A stretch of DNA of 64,000 nt from DASSUW01 sp963844405 (GTDB taxonomy: Bacteria; Actinomycetota; Thermoleophilia; Solirubrobacterales; Solirubrobacteraceae). Positions 25,940-33,588 of the stretch are shown here, piece after piece. The notes beneath the pieces are model-generated. The model searched no databases. It had not been told where the DNA came from and saw only the letters and a list, made by a program, of their open reading frames with translations. The stretch's first letter is position 1. Each line of letters opens with the position of its first letter. The stretch covers positions 328,015-392,014 of the forward strand of contig CAWJNZ010000008.1 of assembly GCA_963844405.1 (NCBI GenBank), written 5' to 3'. The position numbers were made by a program, and so were the translations under genes.

Positions 25940-26097
25940 GCGAGGCGCTCCTCGATAGGGGCCGTGGCGGCCAAGTCTAGCGGTACCAAGCACTGCTCCG
26001 AGAGCGTCGGAGTACGCCACGTGGCGGGCCGAAATCCGGCCTCTGCGTGCGATGATCGCGCCTTGGAGACGGTCACGCGGCGAGCCCGAATGAGCAG

Positions 26098-26697
26098 TCA
26101 GCGCCGGGCTGGGTCCGTGATGAGCACGGGGTTCCTGCCAGCCAGGCGAGCGAGCACTGCCGCCGTCGAGGACGCCTGCATCTCCGCGAGCTCGTCCGGC
26201 GTGATGCCGACCAGCTCATAGAACTCGAAGCTGCCGTTAGGACTGCTCGTCCAGACGGGCAGCGAGGGATCGGAGACGAAGGCGACGGCCTCCATCACGG
26301 TGTCTGAGTCGCCTGTGATCGGCCCGCCGACCTGTAGCCGGTGGCCGGCGGCGAAGTCGTTGCCCGCCCGCGCAGCGGCGGCCACGTTCGCCAGCAGCGC
26401 GAACGGCCAGTCGGGCGGCGAGTCCTCTCCGGCCCGCGGAACGCGCAAAGTGAGCTCGTATCCGAGGCCGCTGATCTCGGCGACATCCGACTCCTTGGCG
26501 AACAGCTCGGTGAGACCGTAGGTGACGAAGTGCCAGTGGTCGGCCTCCGCGTAGGCGCTGATGCCCTGGAGCGTCGAACCGAATGCGACTCCCGGGGCGA
26601 GGCCTTTGTGCGCCGGCTCCACGTCGCCGTGCACGGCCTTCATGGCCGCATCGATCGCGTCCCAGCCGGGCGCCTGATCGTCCACGGCCGAGATCAT
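26098..26697 (-). CDS. Bacterial SUFU-domain protein
   Basis: A 199-residue protein with the suppressor-of-fused (SUFU) fold: GWDAIDAAMKAVHGDVEPAH, GISAYAEADHWHFVTYGLTE, LFAKESDVAEISGLGYELTL, GHRLQVGGPITGDSDTVMEA and the end part FYELVGITPDELAEMQASST. Bacterial members are often immunity proteins in polymorphic toxin loci or stand-alone genes. ATG 26697 begins just before GWDAIDAAM; the upstream part of the open frame has no similarity. No toxin gene is visible near it. Codon use and reading quality are normal. The next 1 kb upstream is scrambled, so a lost partner is possible. Confidence 0.8.
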   Translation of the reverse strand: MISAVDDQAPGWDAIDAAMKAVHGDVEPAHKGLAPGVAFGSTLQGISAYAEADHWHFVTYGLTELFAKESDVAEISGLGYELTLRVPRAGEDSPPDWPFALLANVAAAARAGNDFAAGHRLQVGGPITGDSDTVMEAVAFVSDPSLPVWTSSPNGSFEFYELVGITPDELAEMQASSTAAVLARLAGRNPVLITDPARR

Positions 26698-26976
26698 GAC
26701 GGCCCGCCGCAAACAGAGCTGTGAGGGAGTCGATGCCCCATCGGCCGAGTAGGGCGATCCCCCCGGGAAGCTCTCCTGCTGTGGCGAGCACGACGTTCGA
26801 AGCAGCTGCGCGACGGGTTCGGCACCGAAGACAAGCGCACGGCCGCCGAGCACGGCGACCGCCGGGCGGCCGAATCCGAATTGCTCGAGCGGCGCCGAGG
26901 AGGGAGAAGTTGGACGTGCGCGGGATGTACCCGTCTCGCCGTCTCGGGCGCGGGCCGTGAGGACCGGAAGACGCGC

Positions 26977-27660
26977 TAGACCTCGCCGCAGTCGATGACG
27001 AGGCTGACGGGAGCGAGCCGCGCATCTCGAACCGCCGCGAACCCTGGGAGCCGCAGCGCCTGCTCGAAGAACTCATCAAGCGGGAGGCCGAACGACCACA
27101 GGTCGCCGGCGCCAACCGCCGCAGCTCGTCCGATGATCAAAGCGAAATGCGGTCAGCTGCACATGTGGTCGTACTCGCCGTCTGCGTCGGTGAAACTGAA
27201 CTGGCGGGTCATGTCCACCTCGAAGTGGTCGCCCTCACCCCGGTCATACGGCGGCGGCAGCAGGGCGGACAGCAACAGCGGCCGAGGATGGAGGCCGCGC
27301 TCACGCGCGAGCTGGTTGAGGCGGCTCGCGCCGAGGCGGCGCGGCGAGCGGAGATCGAGGTCACGCTTGAGTACGCCGAGAGAGGCGTGTTCCGGGAGGG
27401 CGGGCCGCCGCAGCAGTTGGACTGCGGATTGGGCTTCGCAGCACTGGCGACAGGGTGGCCGAGCGGTGATTCTCAACGTCGTCGTGCCGAGGCCAGTCGG
27501 CATCACCTACGGCGACGGCCGGGGGTGCGTCACCCCCAACGCCATCGATCAGATCGATTCGGTCAATTTCGGTCGCGGTCGCATCGAGGAAGGCGCTCAG
27601 TGGGCCGGAATTGTCGGGCCACTCGATCCCTCGCCCGCGAACCTCTACAACGTTCAGCAC
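26977..27660 (-). pseudogene. Degenerate small-gene remnants, unknown
   Basis: Several short protein-like pieces lie on the minus strand in different frames: MLNVVEVRGRGIEWPDNSGP then LDATATEIDRIDLIDGVG (27660 leftward), PYDRGEGDHFEVDMTRQFSF then TDADGEYDHMCS and a TGA near 27153, and LWSFGLPLDEFFEQALRLPG ending in a TAG at 26977. They might belong to one immunity-like protein of about 220 residues broken by two or three changes. On the plus strand a piece reading RELVEAARAEAARRAEIEVT also looks coding, so the strand is not certain. No family is recognised. It may be what is left of a partner of the SUFU gene. Confidence 0.3.
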
Positions 27661-27718
27661 CTCGATCTCATGCGGACCGTGGCGGGCGAGGTCCCGGTCC
27701 TAAGGTCCTTTCCGCCCG

Positions 27719-29283
27719 CTACTTTGTGCGCTTCTTCTTTGGCTTGAGCGCCTCGAACCGTGGCCCGCGCTTTTTCTGGATGCGCGCGAACCGAGCTAGG
27801 ACTCGCAACTCGCGTCGAACGTACTGCAACGGTTCCGACACAACCTCTGGACCTTCGATCTCTGCGATGCGAGGCTGCGCCCTCTTGGGGTCGAACTCTA
27901 TGACCTTGCCCGTCTTGTTGTTCTTCCGTTTCGGGGCCTCGAAAAGTTCGAGGTAGCGGGCAGGACCGACACCCACGAAGGGCTCGAACGTGACTCGGCG
28001 ACGCGGCCGCTGGCGGTGGGGCGGGTCGATAAGGATCGAGTCGTCATGGAGGCCGCCCGCGAGGCTTTTCGGGTACGGCGAGACGTACACCACGCGCTTG
28101 ATGCCGGAAGCGACGATGTGCCGGGCACAGTGGTGGCACGGGAACGTAGTGGCGTAAAGAACCGTGTCGGCGACGGCGATGCCGCGCCGCGCCGCGTCTG
28201 TCAAGGCAGCCATCTCGGCATGAACCGCACGGATGAACTCGATGAGGTCGTCGATGTCGGTTTGCTCGACACGGCGTGCGATCTCCTTTCTGCTGACCCC
28301 CTTGCTTAGCAATCCTTGCGCGGCGAGGTCTCGGGCGACGGTCTTCGCGATCCGTTTCTTGCGCATGTCGCTGTTGTCCCGGCCGGTCGTGAACTCCCTC
28401 GCGTCGTCCTTATCGCCTTCCCAGTAGAGACCCCCACCAGCGCGCGGAACCTCGTTCGTCCCCACTGCGACCACTGCGCCTTCGCGGGTGCAGATCGCAG
28501 CTCCAACCTGCCTGCCCAACTCGGCTGATCTCCGCATCGCTCCAATCGCCTGAAACATTCCAAACTCGTCGCGCGTTGGAGTGCGATTGGGGTGGCCGAA
28601 CAGGATCTCCATGACGCGCTTCAACTCAGCCTGCGTGTCGCCCGCGGCGTTCACAAAGAAGTCGCCGCGGTGGAAGATCCCACGAACATCTTGTCCTAGC
28701 TCGACCGCCTCCATCTCATCTCGCGCCATGAGCTGCTTTGCCGAGTAGACCGGCCGGGGCTTGTGCGGGAAGACGCGCGACTCGCGAATTCGCTTTTCGA
28801 GGTAGCGCCGCCGCGATTTCAACGGCGCGTAGATCGAGAGCAGGATGAATCGCGAGCCATAGATCTCTCGCAACAGATCGGCCTCTTCGCGGCGCTTCAG
28901 GGAGTGAAGAATGTAGGCGTGCCGATCGGCGGGGAGAGATATATCGCCCGTCGCCTTTTCGCGCTGGAGAGTGATCGCGTTGACCGCCAGGGCTGCAACG
29001 GTCGCTTCCAAGGCTCGCGAAGCCGGTTTCCTGCCGACATGTATGACCAGACCCGCTCGTCGTACGGGTCGTCTCGAAGCTTCCGCAGGTACTTCCACCT
29101 GAGATACGGCAACTGCTCGGTGAGATGGATGTAGTGCGCGTGGTAGTCGAAACCGCTCAGCACGTAGCGGAGATCCGTCGCCACGGTCTTCAAGTCGATG
29201 CCTACGGCACCGACGAGACCGATCACTAGTTCGGTCTGAGGCGACCGCTGCCCAGGCATCGACACGACCATTGTGGCCGTCAA
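27719..29283 (-). pseudogene. Anti-phage dCTP deaminase (AvcD-type), one frameshift
   Basis: Two-domain deaminase of the kind that protects against phage by draining deoxycytidine nucleotides. The N-terminal P-loop-like domain starts ELVIGLVGAVGIDLKTVATD and runs through READLLREIYGSRFILLSIY and RPVYSAKQLMARDEME. The C-terminal zinc deaminase domain has VGAAICTREGAVVAVGTNEV, the HAE motif in IRAVHAEMAALTDAARRGIA and the PCxxC motif in YATTFPCHHCARHIV, then LHDDSILIDPPHRQRP. A basic tail ends it (ALKPKKKRTK). One base appears to be missing near 29010 (GCGAGCC where GAGGCC is expected), the only break in about 520 codons, so a sequence error is likely. Start is the ATG at 29283 or a nearby in-frame ATG. 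Confidence 0.85.
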
Positions 29284-29356
29284 TGTTCTGGTTTGTGGCC
29301 TCGCAAGGGATCTTGCTGAAGAACCCTGAGCGACCTAGGTGGGCTTGCGGCCCTGG

Positions 29357-29527
29357 CTACGGCGGGCGGCGCTTGCGCCTGATCTGGCTCCGGGTTGCGC
29401 TGGCGTTCGCCCGAGCGGGCTTGCGGCTCGCCGTGCCGCCAGAGGGCTGCTCAGAGGACGGCAGCCTGCTGACGTGTTCGGCGACCTTCCGCAGATGGCG
29501 CCCGTAAATGTCCTCGCTCCGCGTCAC
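29357..29527 (-). CDS. Small basic protein upstream of the deaminase
   Basis: A 56-residue reading frame starting at GTG 29527 behind a strong AGGAGGAGGGG ribosome site, 5 bases away. It reads TRSEDIYGRHLRKVAEHVSR and ends in a very basic tail (RSQIRRKRRPP). It is on the same strand as the deaminase, 73 bases upstream, so the two may be one transcript. No known family. The strong ribosome site and normal composition are the support; it could be an unrelated short gene or a chance frame. A regulatory or nucleic-acid-binding role is inference. Confidence 0.45.
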   Translation of the reverse strand: MTRSEDIYGRHLRKVAEHVSRLPSSEQPSGGTASRKPARANASATRSQIRRKRRPP

Positions 29528-29688
29528 AACAACCCCTCCTCCTGGGATACCCACGCGACTGGCTCTCCCAGCGACATATGCGTATCCATAGCCGCCCAAG
29601 CCCTTGTTTGCAGTACGGCGAACCGGAAATTCCGGCTCGCGCTGACACGCACCGTGCCGAAGCGCACATCGACTCGCTTGCGACATGC

Positions 29689-29745
29689 TTGTCTTAGAGA
29701 TCTCAGGCCGTTCGACTTGCGCATCAACCCGTCAGCGTAAGACAA
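29689..29745. promoter_or_regulatory. 8-bp inverted repeat in divergent promoter region
   Basis: TTGTCTTA (29689-29696) and TAAGACAA (29738-29745) are exact inverted copies 41 bases apart, just upstream of the XRE regulator and on the upstream side of the small basic gene and deaminase. This fits an operator for the adjacent XRE protein. The function is inferred; no -35/-10 pair could be fixed. Confidence 0.35.
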
Positions 29746-29757
29746 TGTTCGGACGGA

Positions 29758-30033
29758 ATGTCCCGTATACCGCCAAACGACACCAATCTTGCCGTGGCAC
29801 GTCAGCGTCTGGCGGTTCGTATGACCGAGCTACGAGAGGCGACAAGTTTGTCGCAGCTGGAGGCAGCCACGCGTGCAGGCATGAGCAGGGATACCTGGTC
29901 GCGAATCGAGCGCGGGGCGCACATCCCGCGTCTGGACTCGTTGCTTCGCATCCAGTACGCGCTACGGGTGGACAGCCTCGAAGGTCTGTTCGGAGCGACC
30001 ACCGGCGACGTATTCGGCCGCGCCCCCGAGTAG
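29758..30033 (+). CDS. XRE-family transcriptional regulator
   Basis: A 91-residue DNA-binding protein with a single HTH_3 domain: MTELREATSLSQLEAATRAG then MSRDTWSRIERGAHIPRLDS and LLRIQYALRVDSLEGLFG. It has no second domain, like phage or toxin-antitoxin repressors. Start ATG 29758. It is divergent from the small basic protein and deaminase genes, with an inverted repeat in between, so it may control them. Alternatively a remnant of an integrated element in this tRNA-Ile-flanked patch. Confidence 0.82.
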   Translation: MSRIPPNDTNLAVARQRLAVRMTELREATSLSQLEAATRAGMSRDTWSRIERGAHIPRLDSLLRIQYALRVDSLEGLFGATTGDVFGRAPE

Positions 30034-30169
30034 CCGAATCGCTCTATGGCTCGCCGCCCGGTGCTTGTCCCTCCATACGCGGAACCTAGCGAACGTGCGT
30101 TCGTATGTCCACCTATTGGCGGTAGGGGTCGCCTCGCGACTCCCAAAGTGCGGCGTAGCCTCCCCCGCC

Positions 30170-30331
30170 ATGACCACCCCAGAGCACCCCTGCCCGGCCT
30201 GCGACGGGACCGGCTGGCGGCAGGAAATGACGATCCCGTCACAACCGCTCATATGGCGCGCGTGCCGCGACTGCCTCGGGACGGGCAGCATCACGCAGAA
30301 GGGTCCGAAGCAGGCCAAGCCGGAGGACTAG
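30170..30331 (+). CDS. Small DnaJ-type zinc-finger protein
   Basis: A 53-residue protein made of two CxxCxGxG repeats, EHPCPACDGTGWRQE and WRACRDCLGTGSITQ, the zinc-binding unit of DnaJ. There is no J domain. ATG 30170 is used; it lies just upstream of the first repeat. Such mini-proteins are frequent in Actinobacteria and phages; role unknown. It is followed by the tRNA-Ile terminator on the other strand. Confidence 0.6.
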   Translation: MTTPEHPCPACDGTGWRQEMTIPSQPLIWRACRDCLGTGSITQKGPKQAKPED

Positions 30332-30428
30332 ATCAGGCGCATCGTGCACGGACAGGCGAGCATCCGCTTCCAGATCGCTACCACGGCCGCCGAGAGGAAC
30401 ATACGGGGGAAGGGTCCGAGAAAGCAGA

Positions 30429-30448
30429 AAGCCCGCCGTAGCGGGCTT
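30429..30448 (-). terminator. Terminator after tRNA-Ile
   Basis: AAGCCCGC (30429-30436) pairs exactly with GCGGGCTT (30441-30448) around a CGTA loop, followed on the minus strand by TCTGCTTTC. It lies 10 bases beyond the tRNA 3' end. Confidence 0.75.
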
Positions 30449-30457
30449 CCTCGCAGG

Positions 30458-30531
<74 letters not shown>

Positions 30532-30568
30532 GTGCGGCGGCCAATCATAGCGGCCGGAATCGGCGGCG

Positions 30569-31459
30569 TCAGGCGGTCTGGGAGGCGCCGAGGCGCTCGG
30601 CGAGGAGCTCGGCCGCGGCCGGGTCGTCGAGCTCGAGCACGACGCGATAGCCGTGCCCGCGGGGGGCGACGTGGACCTCGGTTCCAAGCGCTCGGCCGAG
30701 GGCGTCGCCGAGCCGGCGGGCGGCCTCGACCTGGTCGGGGTGCGGCTGCCCGGCGGCGGCGCGCGCACCGCCGGTCCGCGACGCGGCGCGGCGGCCGGTC
30801 TCGCGGGCGCGCGCCTCGGTCTGGCGGACGCTCCAGCCCTCCTGGACGGCGGTGCGGGCGAGCGAGCGGCGGGCGTCGTGGTCGGGGGCGGTGAGCAGCG
30901 CGCGGCCGTGGCCCTCGGTGAGGTGGCCGGCGGCAAGCAGGTCGAGCACCTCGTCGGGCAGGTCGAGCAGCCGCAGGAGGTTCGAGACCGCCACCCGCGA
31001 GCGGCCGACGCGGCGGCCGACGTCCTCGCGCGTGAGACCGAGCTCGTCGACGAGCAGCGCGCAGGCGCGCGCCTCCTCGACCGGGTTGAGGTCCTCGCGC
31101 GCCATGTTCTCGATCAGCGCCAGCTCGAGCGAATCGGCGTCGTCGTGCGCGCGCACGAGCGCGGGAACCGTCTCGAAGCCCGCCAGCTGGGCGGCTCGCC
31201 AGCGGCGCTCGCCGGCGATCAGCTCATAGGTGCCGCCCGCGACGGGGCGCAGGAGCACGGGCTGGAGCACCCCGCGCTCGCGCAGCGAGTCGGCCAGGGC
31301 GACGAGGCTCGCCTCGTCGAAGTCGCGTCGCGGCTGGTGCGGGTTCGGCGCGATCAGCTCGACCGGGATCTCGCGCAGCTCGCTCTCGCGCGCCGCGCCG
31401 TTCTCGTGCGTGGGCTCCAGCAGGGCCGAGAGCCCGCGGCCCATGCCTCGCTCAGCCAC
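30569..31459 (-). CDS. parB: Chromosome-partitioning protein ParB
   Basis: CTP-dependent DNA clamp that loads at parS and helps segregate the origin. 296 residues: REIPVELIAPNPHQPRRDFD, the CTP-binding YELIAGERRWRAAQLAG and ALIENMAREDLNPVEEARAC boxes, then a helix-turn-helix at GLTREDVGRRVGRSRVAVSN and GHLTEGHGRALLTAPD, and a C-terminal dimer domain. A basic start MAERGMGRGLSALLEP is typical of chromosomal ParB. Its first 8 bases overlap parA. It stops 38 bases from tRNA-Ile. Confidence 0.95.
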   Translation of the reverse strand: MAERGMGRGLSALLEPTHENGAARESELREIPVELIAPNPHQPRRDFDEASLVALADSLRERGVLQPVLLRPVAGGTYELIAGERRWRAAQLAGFETVPALVRAHDDADSLELALIENMAREDLNPVEEARACALLVDELGLTREDVGRRVGRSRVAVSNLLRLLDLPDEVLDLLAAGHLTEGHGRALLTAPDHDARRSLARTAVQEGWSVRQTEARARETGRRAASRTGGARAAAGQPHPDQVEAARRLGDALGRALGTEVHVAPRGHGYRVVLELDDPAAAELLAERLGASQTA

Positions 31460-32210
31460 GAGAGGCCACCTCCTTGGCCAGCGCGAAGTAGGCCTCCGAG
31501 CCGGCGCAGTGCGGGTCGTGATGGATGACCGGACGGCCGAAGCTGGGCGCCTCGCCGAGCCGGATGTTGCGCGGGATCACCGTGTCGAAGACCAGCGACG
31601 GGAAGTGCCGGCGCACCTCCTGCTCGACGTCCTGGGCGAGCTTCGTGCGGCCGTCGTGCATGGTCAGCAGCATGCCCGCCACGGTCAGTCGCGGATTCAT
31701 CTCGCGCTGGACGAGCGACAGCGTGTCGAGCAGCCCGGCAAGGCCCTCGAGCGCGAAGTACTCGGTCTGGACCGGCACGATCACCCGGTCAGCAGCCACG
31801 AGCGCGTTGACGGTCAACGGCCCGAGCGACGGCGGGCAGTCGAGCAGCGTGTAGGCGAACCGCTCGCGCACGCCCTCCAGCGCGTCGCGCAGCCGGGTCT
31901 CCGAGCCGGCCAGGCGGGGCAGTTCCATGGTGGCGCCCGCGAGGTCCGGCGTGGAGGCGAGCAGCGACAGGTGGTCGATCGCGGTCGGCTGCACGGCCTC
32001 GAGCGCCGGCAGCTCGCCGCCGAGCACGCCGTAGAGCCCGGGCCGGCCGTTGCGGGCGATCCCGAGGCCGGTGGTGGCGTTGCCCTGCGGATCGACGTCG
32101 ACGAGCAGCGTCTCATAGCCGGCTTCGGCGATGCAGGCGGCGACGTTGACCGCGGTGGTGGTCTTCCCCACTCCGCCCTTCTGGTTGGCGATGGCGTACA
32201 CGATCCCCAT
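31452..32210 (-). CDS. parA: Chromosome-partitioning ATPase ParA (Soj)
   Basis: MinD/ParA-type ATPase that moves ParB-bound origins. The deviant Walker A is IANQKGGVGKTTTAVNVAA, followed by LLVDVDPQGNATTGLG, YTLLDCPPSLGPLTVNALV and MLLTMHDGRTKLAQDVEQEV; the end has VIPRNIRLGEAPSFGRPVI. 252 residues; ATG 32210 immediately precedes the P-loop, giving the short chromosomal type without an N-terminal HTH. It overlaps parB by 8 bases; 100 bases separate it from rsmG. Confidence 0.95.
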   Translation of the reverse strand: MGIVYAIANQKGGVGKTTTAVNVAACIAEAGYETLLVDVDPQGNATTGLGIARNGRPGLYGVLGGELPALEAVQPTAIDHLSLLASTPDLAGATMELPRLAGSETRLRDALEGVRERFAYTLLDCPPSLGPLTVNALVAADRVIVPVQTEYFALEGLAGLLDTLSLVQREMNPRLTVAGMLLTMHDGRTKLAQDVEQEVRRHFPSLVFDTVIPRNIRLGEAPSFGRPVIHHDPHCAGSEAYFALAKEVASRG

Positions 32211-32310
32211 GGCGGCCCACGACGCTAGCGACCGGACCGGCGGACGGCAGTGCATCTCTCCCCATCCGGCAGGCCCCCGCCCGCAACGTGGGGACTTGCG
32301 CAGTTCGAAG

Positions 32311-33000
32311 CTACGCCAGCGGCCGCTTGACCGCCATCCCCGCACGGCGCGGGAAACGCTCCGGCGTGGGCGCGATCTTGCGGAACACGTGCAGGGTGCG
32401 GCGCTCGGCCTCCGGATACGGGTCGACCGGCACCACCTCGACCGGCTCCAACCCCAGCACGGCGGCCGCCGCCGCGCCCGCCGCCGATTCGTCCCGAGGA
32501 ACAGCCCCCTTCCACGCGACCAGCACCCCGCCGTCGGCGAGCAGCGGCGCGGCGTACTCGCACAGCACCGGCAGCGCCGCGAGCGCGCGGGCGGTGACGA
32601 GGTCGTGTGCCCCCAACCCGGCCTCCCACTCCTCCGCGCGCGCGTGAACCACGTCGGCGTTCTCCAGCCGCCCCGCCGCCACCGCCCGCTCGAGGTAGCG
32701 GCAGTGCCGCACCGCGCTCTCCACCAGCGCCACCCGGGCGTCCGGCAGCGCCGCGGCCAGCGCCAGGCCCGGCCAGCCCGCGCCCGAGCCGAGGTCGGCG
32801 ACCCGGCGAGCCTCCCGCGCTGCGGGCAGATCGAGCGCCACCAGCGAGTCGGCGACGTGCCGGTCGACCGCCTCGTTCACCGCGCGCACCTTCGTAAAGG
32901 CCGCCGGATCCGAGGCCTGCAGCTCCAGGATCGCCTCCAGCGCCCGCAGCCCCGCCGGCGGGACGCCGTGGCGGCGGCCGAGCTCCTCCAGGCGGGTCAT
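32311..33000 (-). CDS. rsmG: 16S rRNA (guanine-N7) methyltransferase RsmG
   Basis: SAM-dependent enzyme that methylates G527 of 16S rRNA; also called GidB. It reads FTKVRAVNEAVDRHVADSLV, the SAM motif RRVADLGSGAGWPGLALAAA, RVALVESAVRHCRYLERAVA, HDLVTARALAALPVLCEYAA and ADGGVLVAWKGAV. 229 residues, normal. ATG 33000 overlaps the stop of the preceding LAGLIDADG-type gene (ATGA). The order rsmG-parA-parB is the usual origin-proximal one; upstream one would expect jag and yidC, but the sequence changes type instead. Confidence 0.94.
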   Translation of the reverse strand: MTRLEELGRRHGVPPAGLRALEAILELQASDPAAFTKVRAVNEAVDRHVADSLVALDLPAAREARRVADLGSGAGWPGLALAAALPDARVALVESAVRHCRYLERAVAAGRLENADVVHARAEEWEAGLGAHDLVTARALAALPVLCEYAAPLLADGGVLVAWKGAVPRDESAAGAAAAAVLGLEPVEVVPVDPYPEAERRTLHVFRKIAPTPERFPRRAGMAVKRPLA

Positions 33001-33353
33001 CACAGCGCCGCGCGGGCGCGCAGCTTGGCGATCGCGTCGGCGTAGTCGTCGGTCATCGCCGTCAGCCGCTCGAAGGCGTGGCCGTCGAGCGAGGGCGTGA
33101 CGTGACGCTCGAGGATGGGCAGCAGATCGAGCACCAGCGCCTCCCCGCGTGCCATCCACTGGAAGTAGTGGCGGTTGCCGTGGTGGTACGGGCCGTAGAG
33201 CTTCGAGCGCGGGAAGCGCGCGACCAGCCAGCGCATCAAAGCCTCGTGGCGCACGTGCATCCGCAGGGTGACCTGGGGCTGGCGCCCGTCGCCGCCGAAG
33301 TGGCCCTCCCCGACCAGGAGGCCGACCACGATGCCCTCGTCACGCGGATCCAT
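33000..33353 (-). CDS. Small single-domain LAGLIDADG-type protein
   Basis: A 117-residue protein with one LAGLIDADG-like motif near the start (GIVVGLLVGEGHFGGDGRQP) followed by VTLRMHVRHEALMRWLVARF, SKLYGPYHHGNRHYFQWMAR and VLDLLPILERHVTPSLDG. Family members cut DNA as homing endonucleases or, as in WhiA, bind DNA without cutting. The glycine-glutamate in VGEGHF keeps the metal-binding acid. It is not inside an intron or intein; it is translationally coupled to rsmG (ATGA). Two tandem 27-bp palindromic repeats lie directly upstream of ATG 33353, which suggests that it controls its own operon. Nuclease activity is neither shown nor excluded. Confidence 0.75.
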   Translation of the reverse strand: MDPRDEGIVVGLLVGEGHFGGDGRQPQVTLRMHVRHEALMRWLVARFPRSKLYGPYHHGNRHYFQWMARGEALVLDLLPILERHVTPSLDGHAFERLTAMTDDYADAIAKLRARAAL

Positions 33354-33355
33354 GT

Positions 33356-33411
33356 GTTTCACCGGGTAGCAACACGTGAAACGTGTTTCACCGGGGTGTA
33401 GAACGTGAAAC
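33356..33411 (-). repeat. Two tandem 27-bp palindromic repeats at the start of the LAGLIDADG operon
   Basis: Two copies (33356-33382 and 33385-33411), 2 bases apart, each start GTTTCAC and end GTGAAAC with a 13-base centre; the centres differ in part but share CCGG and CG at matching places. The repeat unit with spacer is 29 bp. The first copy ends 3 bases from the ATG. The arms equal the half-sites of the ParB site parS (TGTTTCACGTGAAACA) but are pulled apart. Operator or ParB-related function is inferred. Confidence 0.7.
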
Positions 33412-33588
33412 CTAGCCTGGAGCGCCGGCCATCGCGGCGGCGGGGCGAACCTCTGGCATTGAGAGAGGCGGGCGCGACTAAACAACCAGCCCCGCGACAG
33501 CGTCGCCGGCTTCCACGATGCGAAACCAGCCCGCACCCGAGCTACTGTCAATGCCCGAAGCTCGTCCCGGCACCGCCTGGATCCGGGC
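33412..33588. other. Gene-free stretch holding the probable contig junction
   Basis: No supported gene. On its left is an actinobacterial rsmG-parAB block, on its right a lipoprotein of a diderm organism. Upstream of rsmG one expects jag/yidC. I cannot place the exact join; no repeat, IS end or tRNA marks it. Confidence 0.55.

Noticed and set aside
29284..29356. AvcI-like inhibitory RNA in front of the deaminase
   Set aside because: The 73-base gap shows no stable hairpin or promoter that I could identify; there is not enough to call an RNA gene.
33356..33411. CRISPR-like array
   Set aside because: Only two repeats with a 2-base gap and no spacers; palindromic operator-like layout instead.
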